In this document: positions 7,421 to 10,280 of the stretch, piece after piece | Layout: each line of letters starts with the position of its first letter | Position numbering within the stretch: the first letter of the stretch is position 1 | NCBI RefSeq assembly: GCF_051201035.1 | Contig: NZ_JBPODR010000043.1 | Location: 1-10,280, forward strand | Source of the DNA: Thermoanaerobacterium thermosulfurigenes | GTDB taxonomy: Bacteria; Bacillota; Thermoanaerobacteria; Thermoanaerobacterales; Thermoanaerobacteraceae | DNA length: 10,280 bases | Reading direction: 5' to 3' | The notes under the pieces: model-generated | Told to the model about the DNA's origin: nothing | Seen by the model: the letters and a program-made list of their open reading frames with translations, nothing else | Database searches by the model: none | Translations under genes and position numbers: made by a program

Positions 7421-7693
7421 TTAACAACAGCCTGATGATGCATCATCATGAATCGCTAGTTCTCCATTCTCAACTGTTATTGTCACAGATTCAGCTCTTT
7501 TTCTTACATCATCTTCCATTAAAACTGAGATGCCGTTGATAGAAACAGGTTCATCGCCATCCTCCAGTTTACCTAAGTAAAACACAAGAGAAGTTCCACA
7601 GCAAGATTTTTGCAATGTTGCTTTTAAGCAGTCACAATCATTTGAGACAAATGCCTCTTCAAGAATTTTTTTTGCTTCATCAGTAATTATCAT
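7421..7693 (-). CDS. HesB/IscA-like small Cys-rich protein
   Basis: This 90-residue protein has the layout of A-type Fe-S or HesB-like proteins: an N-terminal helix (TDEAKKILEEA, 4-14), a central CCGTSLVFYLGKL (31-43), a beta-rich ISVLMEDDVRKRAESVTI segment (55-72) and a C-terminal SGCC. Six cysteines occur as C20/C22, C31/C32 and C89/C90. The CCG and terminal CC pairs replace the single Cys and CGC of classical IscA, so it may bind a metal, an Fe-S cluster or As(III) rather than act as a normal scaffold. Related proteins, as far as I recall, occur beside arsenic genes in anaerobes. It lies 72 bp after arsA on the same strand, suggesting a shared transcript. The ATG at 7693, 8 bases after GGAGG, is the likely start; a TTG five codons earlier falls inside the ribosome binding site. 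Confidence 0.68.
   Translation of the reverse strand: MIITDEAKKILEEAFVSNDCDCLKATLQKSCCGTSLVFYLGKLEDGDEPVSINGISVLMEDDVRKRAESVTITVENGELAIHDDASSGCC
7433..7448. repeat. 16-bp perfect palindrome at the 3' end of the HesB-like gene
   Basis: TGATGATGCATCATCA is a perfect palindrome inside the codons just before the terminal SGCC. No T run follows on the minus strand, so it is not a simple terminator. It may only reflect the Asp-Asp-Ala-Ser-Ser codons. Confidence 0.5.
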
Positions 7694-7700
7694 TCTTATT

Positions 7701-7706
7701 ACCTCC
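7701..7706 (-). promoter_or_regulatory. Ribosome binding site that sets the start of the HesB-like gene
   Basis: GGAGGT on the minus strand lies 7 bases before the ATG at 7693 (8 bases from GGAGG). The upstream in-frame TTG (7706-7708) overlaps this site, so it cannot use it. Confidence 0.75.
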
Positions 7707-7713
7707 AATTTAT

Positions 7714-7745
7714 TTTTAATAATCTTCTATTTTAATAATCTTCTA
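7714..7745. repeat. Two tandem copies of a 16-bp unit between arsA and the HesB-like gene
   Basis: TTTTAATAATCTTCTA occurs twice head-to-tail without mismatch (7714-7729 and 7730-7745). The repeat lies in the 72-bp gap, just upstream of the ribosome binding site of the HesB-like gene. It looks like a replication-slippage duplication. Confidence 0.9.
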
Positions 7746-7765
7746 TTAATTTTCTTGCTTTTTCT

Positions 7766-9511
7766 TTAAGCTAGTAAAGCTTTCAATTTTTCACCTTTTA
7801 TTTCATCAGGGCTCCAGGCAATAACCGCAAAATGTCCATTAGTATATGCAGCAACTTTGTTAATCCATTCAATTTCATTACTTGCTTTTGCTAATAGTAT
7901 TTTATTACTTGTTCCAGTTTTATATAGTGATGAATTTATAATCCACCACTTATTGTTTATGCCAGCACGTCTCAAATCTTCCTCTAATCGCATTGCTTCA
8001 TATACAGGTGTAGCCTCAGGCAAAGTTACAATTATGACTTCAGTTTCATCAGCATTGTGAAGTCTAGGCAACAATTTTTTGGCTGATTCTGGAACTTCTC
8101 CATTTGAACGTTCAATTTCGTGATTGTAGCTTTGAGCAGATTCAAGTAAGAGAAGTGTATGGCCAGTAGGTGCCGTATCAATGACTACAATCTCATTTTC
8201 AGCTTTATCAACTATTTCAGCAAACGCTCTAAATACAGCTATCTCTTGAGTACAAGGTGATCTTAGATCCTCCTCAACATAAGCTAAATCCTCTTCAGAC
8301 ATAGTTTCTCTTGCTTTGGAAAGCACTTCTTCCTGATACTTTTTGAGCTCTGCTTGCTCGTCAATATAGCTGATACTGATGCCATCAGTCTCAGAAATGA
8401 CATATTTCAAATGTGCTGCAGGATCTGTCGTTGTGAGATGAACTTTTCTGCCTTTTTGCGATAATCCTAATGCAATTGCGGCTGCTATTGTCGTTTTCCC
8501 TACACCACCTTTGCCCATTGTAAATATTGCTTTCTTATTATTGGTATAGAGATCCTCGACGACATCCTTAAGCCCAGGAATTGACTCTACTTCGATTTTT
8601 TCTTTACTCAAAGTCAAATTATCTTTATTTAGCATCGCCCTAACATTATCTATGCCTATGATATTATACCCTCTTAAAGGCACCATATAGGTAACAATCG
8701 ATTTTAACCCTTCCGGCATTTTAGAAAGTATTTTTTGCTGTTTTAGAAATAAACTTTCTGATATTTTGTCATCATAAGATGTCATAACGCCATTAATAAT
8801 CAATATTTGATTTTCTACGCCTATATTCCCAAGCTCATTCGATGCTCTTTCTGCTTCTGCCAAAGGTACTGTTTCAGGACGTGAAACAAGAATAAGCATC
8901 GTTAGTTTTCCATCAGTTAAGGTTTTAACAGCTTTCTTATACACCTCTTTTTGACTTTCAAGCCCTGAAAGTTGACCTAAACATGATGTACCATGTGTAT
9001 TCTCGCTAATGAAATTACTCCACGCAGAAGGAAGTTGTAACATCCTAATCGTATGACCTGTAGGCGCAGTATCAAAAATAATGTAATCATATCTTGTTTG
9101 AATCTCTTTATCAGTTATAAATTTTGAAAACTCATTAAATGCCGCAATTTCAATAGTACATGAACCGGAAAGTTGTTCTTCCATATTTTTTAAAACATCG
9201 TCTGGAAGAATCCCTCTGTATGGACTTATTACACTTTCTCTATATTCTGTTGCAGCTTGAACTGGATCAAGATTAGCAACAACAAGATTTGGTACTTCTT
9301 GAATCGAAACACCTTTATTGTCAAGTTTAGTATTAAAAACATCCTGCAGATTGGAAGCTGGGTCAGTACTGATTAAAAAAACATTTTTCCCACTATCAGC
9401 TAAAGCAACGGCGGTAGCACATGCAACTGAAGTTTTTCCAACACCACCTTTACCTGTAAAAAACATATATTTAGTCAAATTTATATTTTGCAGATTAAAA
9501 TATTGAATCAT
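7766..9511 (-). CDS. arsA: Arsenical pump-driving ATPase ArsA
   Basis: ArsA is the cytosolic ATPase that powers As(III)/Sb(III) export through a membrane partner (ArsB or Acr3), receiving metalloid from ArsD. This 581-residue protein is the full two-domain form. Walker A motifs GKGGVGKTS (20-28) and GKGGVGKTT (333-341) mark the two halves, each with a DTAPTGHT signature (147-154, 445-452). Three metalloid-binding cysteines are in place: C118 (SGSCTIE), C177 (GTSCLG) and C420 (RSPCTQE), equivalent to Cys113, Cys172 and Cys422 of the E. coli plasmid R773 enzyme. The start has GGAGG 9 bases upstream. It follows arsD by 41 bp and is surely in the same operon. No pump gene is in the window, so the partner must lie elsewhere. 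Confidence 0.97.
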   Translation of the reverse strand: MIQYFNLQNINLTKYMFFTGKGGVGKTSVACATAVALADSGKNVFLISTDPASNLQDVFNTKLDNKGVSIQEVPNLVVANLDPVQAATEYRESVISPYRGILPDDVLKNMEEQLSGSCTIEIAAFNEFSKFITDKEIQTRYDYIIFDTAPTGHTIRMLQLPSAWSNFISENTHGTSCLGQLSGLESQKEVYKKAVKTLTDGKLTMLILVSRPETVPLAEAERASNELGNIGVENQILIINGVMTSYDDKISESLFLKQQKILSKMPEGLKSIVTYMVPLRGYNIIGIDNVRAMLNKDNLTLSKEKIEVESIPGLKDVVEDLYTNNKKAIFTMGKGGVGKTTIAAAIALGLSQKGRKVHLTTTDPAAHLKYVISETDGISISYIDEQAELKKYQEEVLSKARETMSEEDLAYVEEDLRSPCTQEIAVFRAFAEIVDKAENEIVVIDTAPTGHTLLLLESAQSYNHEIERSNGEVPESAKKLLPRLHNADETEVIIVTLPEATPVYEAMRLEEDLRRAGINNKWWIINSSLYKTGTSNKILLAKASNEIEWINKVAAYTNGHFAVIAWSPDEIKGEKLKALLA

Positions 9512-9552
9512 GAAATTTTGCCTCCAAAATTAATTATTTGCATTTTTTTCTT

Positions 9553-9876
9553 TTATTCATCGAAAAAACTGACAGGAATATCAAGAAAATGTGCGAGTTC
9601 TTCATTTGTTGGATATCTACCTGTTATTACAACTTCTTCATCTACAAGCGTGAAAGGCAACTCGTTGACACCTTTTTCGTTAATCATTCTATTTACAATT
9701 TTATTAGTCATAAACTTCATTGGAGAGTTTGTTAAATTATATCGTTCTATTTCTACGCCTTTTTTCTTCAATTTATTTAATACAGTTGATATTCTCAACA
9801 ATTCAGGATTAACACTAACACCACAAAGGCCAGTAGGGCAACACATTGCTGGTTCATAAATTGTTATTTTCCTCAT
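9553..9876 (-). CDS. arsD: Arsenic metallochaperone ArsD
   Basis: ArsD binds As(III) or Sb(III) in the cytosol and passes it to ArsA, raising the ATPase's affinity; the R773 protein is also a weak repressor of its operon. This 107-residue protein has the defining N-terminal motif MCCPTGLCG, giving Cys12, Cys13 and Cys18 at the same positions as in R773 ArsD, in a thioredoxin-like fold (ITIYEP strand; LPFTLVDEEVVITGRYP strand-turn-strand at 73-89). The C-terminal vicinal Cys pairs of the R773 protein are absent, as in many shorter ArsD proteins; they are not needed for the chaperone role. AAGGAG lies 9 bases before the ATG. It is the first gene after a clear promoter, and arsA follows 41 bp later. 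Confidence 0.95.
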   Translation of the reverse strand: MRKITIYEPAMCCPTGLCGVSVNPELLRISTVLNKLKKKGVEIERYNLTNSPMKFMTNKIVNRMINEKGVNELPFTLVDEEVVITGRYPTNEELAHFLDIPVSFFDE

Positions 9877-9954
9877 TTAAAACATCTCCTTGCGTAATTA
9901 TTTAATTAAGCATATATTAGAACTCATAACAATATCGGTGTAATTTTGCATTAT

Positions 9955-9976
9955 TATATGCTCATTTACTCATATA
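9955..9976. promoter_or_regulatory. Inverted repeat at the ars promoter, possible ArsR-type operator
   Basis: TATATG-N10-CATATA is a perfect 6-bp inverted repeat that starts at the 3' base of the -10 box and covers the expected transcription start. On the minus strand the inside also contains ATGAG twice (ATGAG-TAA-ATGAG). A repressor bound here would block RNA polymerase, as ArsR/SmtB-family repressors do. No ArsR gene is in the window, so the binding protein is inferred. Confidence 0.5.
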
Positions 9977-10004
9977 TAATAACATACAAAGATCCATTCG
10001 TCAA
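9976..10004 (-). promoter_or_regulatory. Sigma-A-type promoter of the ars operon
   Basis: The minus strand carries -35 TTGACG (9999-10004), a 17-base spacer and -10 TATTAT (9976-9981), 5 of 6 matches in each box. Transcription should start near 9969, leaving a leader of about 90 bases before arsD. It reads into arsD, arsA, the HesB-like gene and probably DUF1848. Confidence 0.75.
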
Positions 10005-10096
10005 TAACTTTTCGTAAAAATAGTTCTTTTTAATCTAGTCAATTAATGCTTCTTTCTCGTTTTTGAAATTCGCTTGTCGAATCTGAATCTATAAAA

Positions 10097-10112
10097 ATTT
10101 TATATATAAAAT
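10097..10112. repeat. 16-bp AT palindrome before the divergent promoter
   Basis: ATTTTATATATAAAAT is a perfect palindrome ending 2 bases before the TTGACT box. It could be an operator or curved, easily melted DNA; in such AT-rich sequence chance is also possible. Confidence 0.4.
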
Positions 10113-10114
10113 AC

Positions 10115-10144
10115 TTGACTTTGGTATTAGTATAATACTATATA
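10115..10144 (+). promoter_or_regulatory. Candidate divergent promoter with palindrome over the -10 region
   Basis: TTGACT (10115-10120) is followed 18 bases later by TATATA (10139-10144), with TATAAT at 20 bases (10141-10146). A 13-bp odd-centred palindrome TAGTAT-A-ATACTA (10128-10140) sits between the boxes. It points rightward, away from arsD, towards an off-window gene. Spacing is not ideal, so confidence is moderate. Confidence 0.42.
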
Positions 10145-10233
10145 ATAAGTGTAGTAGTGCAGAATAATCTTGTTTTTACAAGGATAATAGACCAGCTAGT
10201 AAAAGTCAATAGGTTTTAAAAAGAAATTTAAAA

Positions 10234-10252
10234 TTTTTTACGTTGTAAAAAA
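10234..10252. repeat. Perfect 8-bp-arm inverted repeat near the right edge
   Basis: TTTTTTAC-GTT-GTAAAAAA forms an 8-bp stem with a 3-base loop. It is AT-rich for a terminator, yet it would leave A/T runs on both sides. It may belong to the 5' leader of the off-window plus-strand gene. Confidence 0.45.
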
Positions 10253-10280
10253 GGGTATAGCAAACAAACTCAATTAAGAG

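Larger units (their letters stand above)
9877..10280. other. Control region upstream of arsD; no gene seen
   Basis: These 404 bases hold no plausible coding region on either strand. They contain the ars promoter and inverted repeat (9955-10004), a small hairpin ATTCG/CGAAT (10068-10082), a candidate divergent promoter (10115-10144) and several AT-rich palindromes up to 10252. Any plus-strand gene served by the divergent promoter would start beyond the window. Confidence 0.6.

Noticed and set aside
9488..9859. Plus-strand open frame of 123 codons opposite arsD
   Set aside because: It is the antisense of arsD, whose Cys12/13/18 motif and ribosome binding site make the minus strand the coding one.
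1..10280. CRISPR array, tRNA or rRNA gene, integrase or complete insertion sequence
   Set aside because: No regularly spaced repeats, no cloverleaf-like or rRNA-like sequence and no transposase or integrase signature were seen on either strand.

Overview
The window is AT-rich with strong GGAGG-type ribosome binding sites. It carries protein families typical of anaerobic low-GC Gram-positives: an ArsD/ArsA arsenic cassette, a HesB-like Cys-rich protein, a DUF1848 protein and an Rsm22-type protein. I infer a chromosomal accessory region of a clostridial Firmicute; the species cannot be told from this sequence.

Left block, 410-5797, all on the minus strand. In transcription order it holds (i) a 1181-residue protein with an N-terminal Mrr-like PD-(D/E)xK nuclease, a STAND/AAA-type NTPase core and a long C-terminal region, resembling antiviral STAND (Avs-like) proteins; (ii) a 217-residue protein with a class III nucleotide-cyclase-like fold that keeps both metal-binding aspartates but not the usual Asn/Arg pair; and (iii) a 321-residue protein whose C-terminal helical half carries an RNTLVH motif of the HEPN RNase type. 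A nuclease-NTPase, a possible nucleotide-signal synthase and a possible RNase side by side look like an anti-phage locus. It may be one three-gene system or neighbours in a defence island. This is the best candidate here for an undescribed system. The 409 bases to its left hold no convincing gene, only a ribosome binding site and possible promoter for a gene starting just outside the window, plus a more GC-rich, possibly degenerate patch.

Middle, 5798-6452. On the plus strand lies a 5'-truncated Rsm22/METTL17-family gene. It keeps the conserved C-terminal half with its four-cysteine Fe-S pattern but lacks the SAM-binding N-terminal half. The break lies within the 145 bp before the defence-like block, so this is probably a recombination boundary.

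Right block, 6460-9876, minus strand: arsD, arsA, a small HesB/IscA-like Cys-rich protein and a DUF1848 radical-SAM-like protein, probably one transcript. A good sigma-A promoter (TTGACG, 17 bp, TATTAT) precedes arsD. An inverted repeat starting at the -10 box is placed where an ArsR-type operator would sit. ArsD would hand As(III) to the ArsA ATPase. The membrane pump (ArsB/Acr3), ArsR and ArsC are not in the window. The last 400 bases hold this control region and a possible divergent promoter surrounded by AT-rich palindromes.
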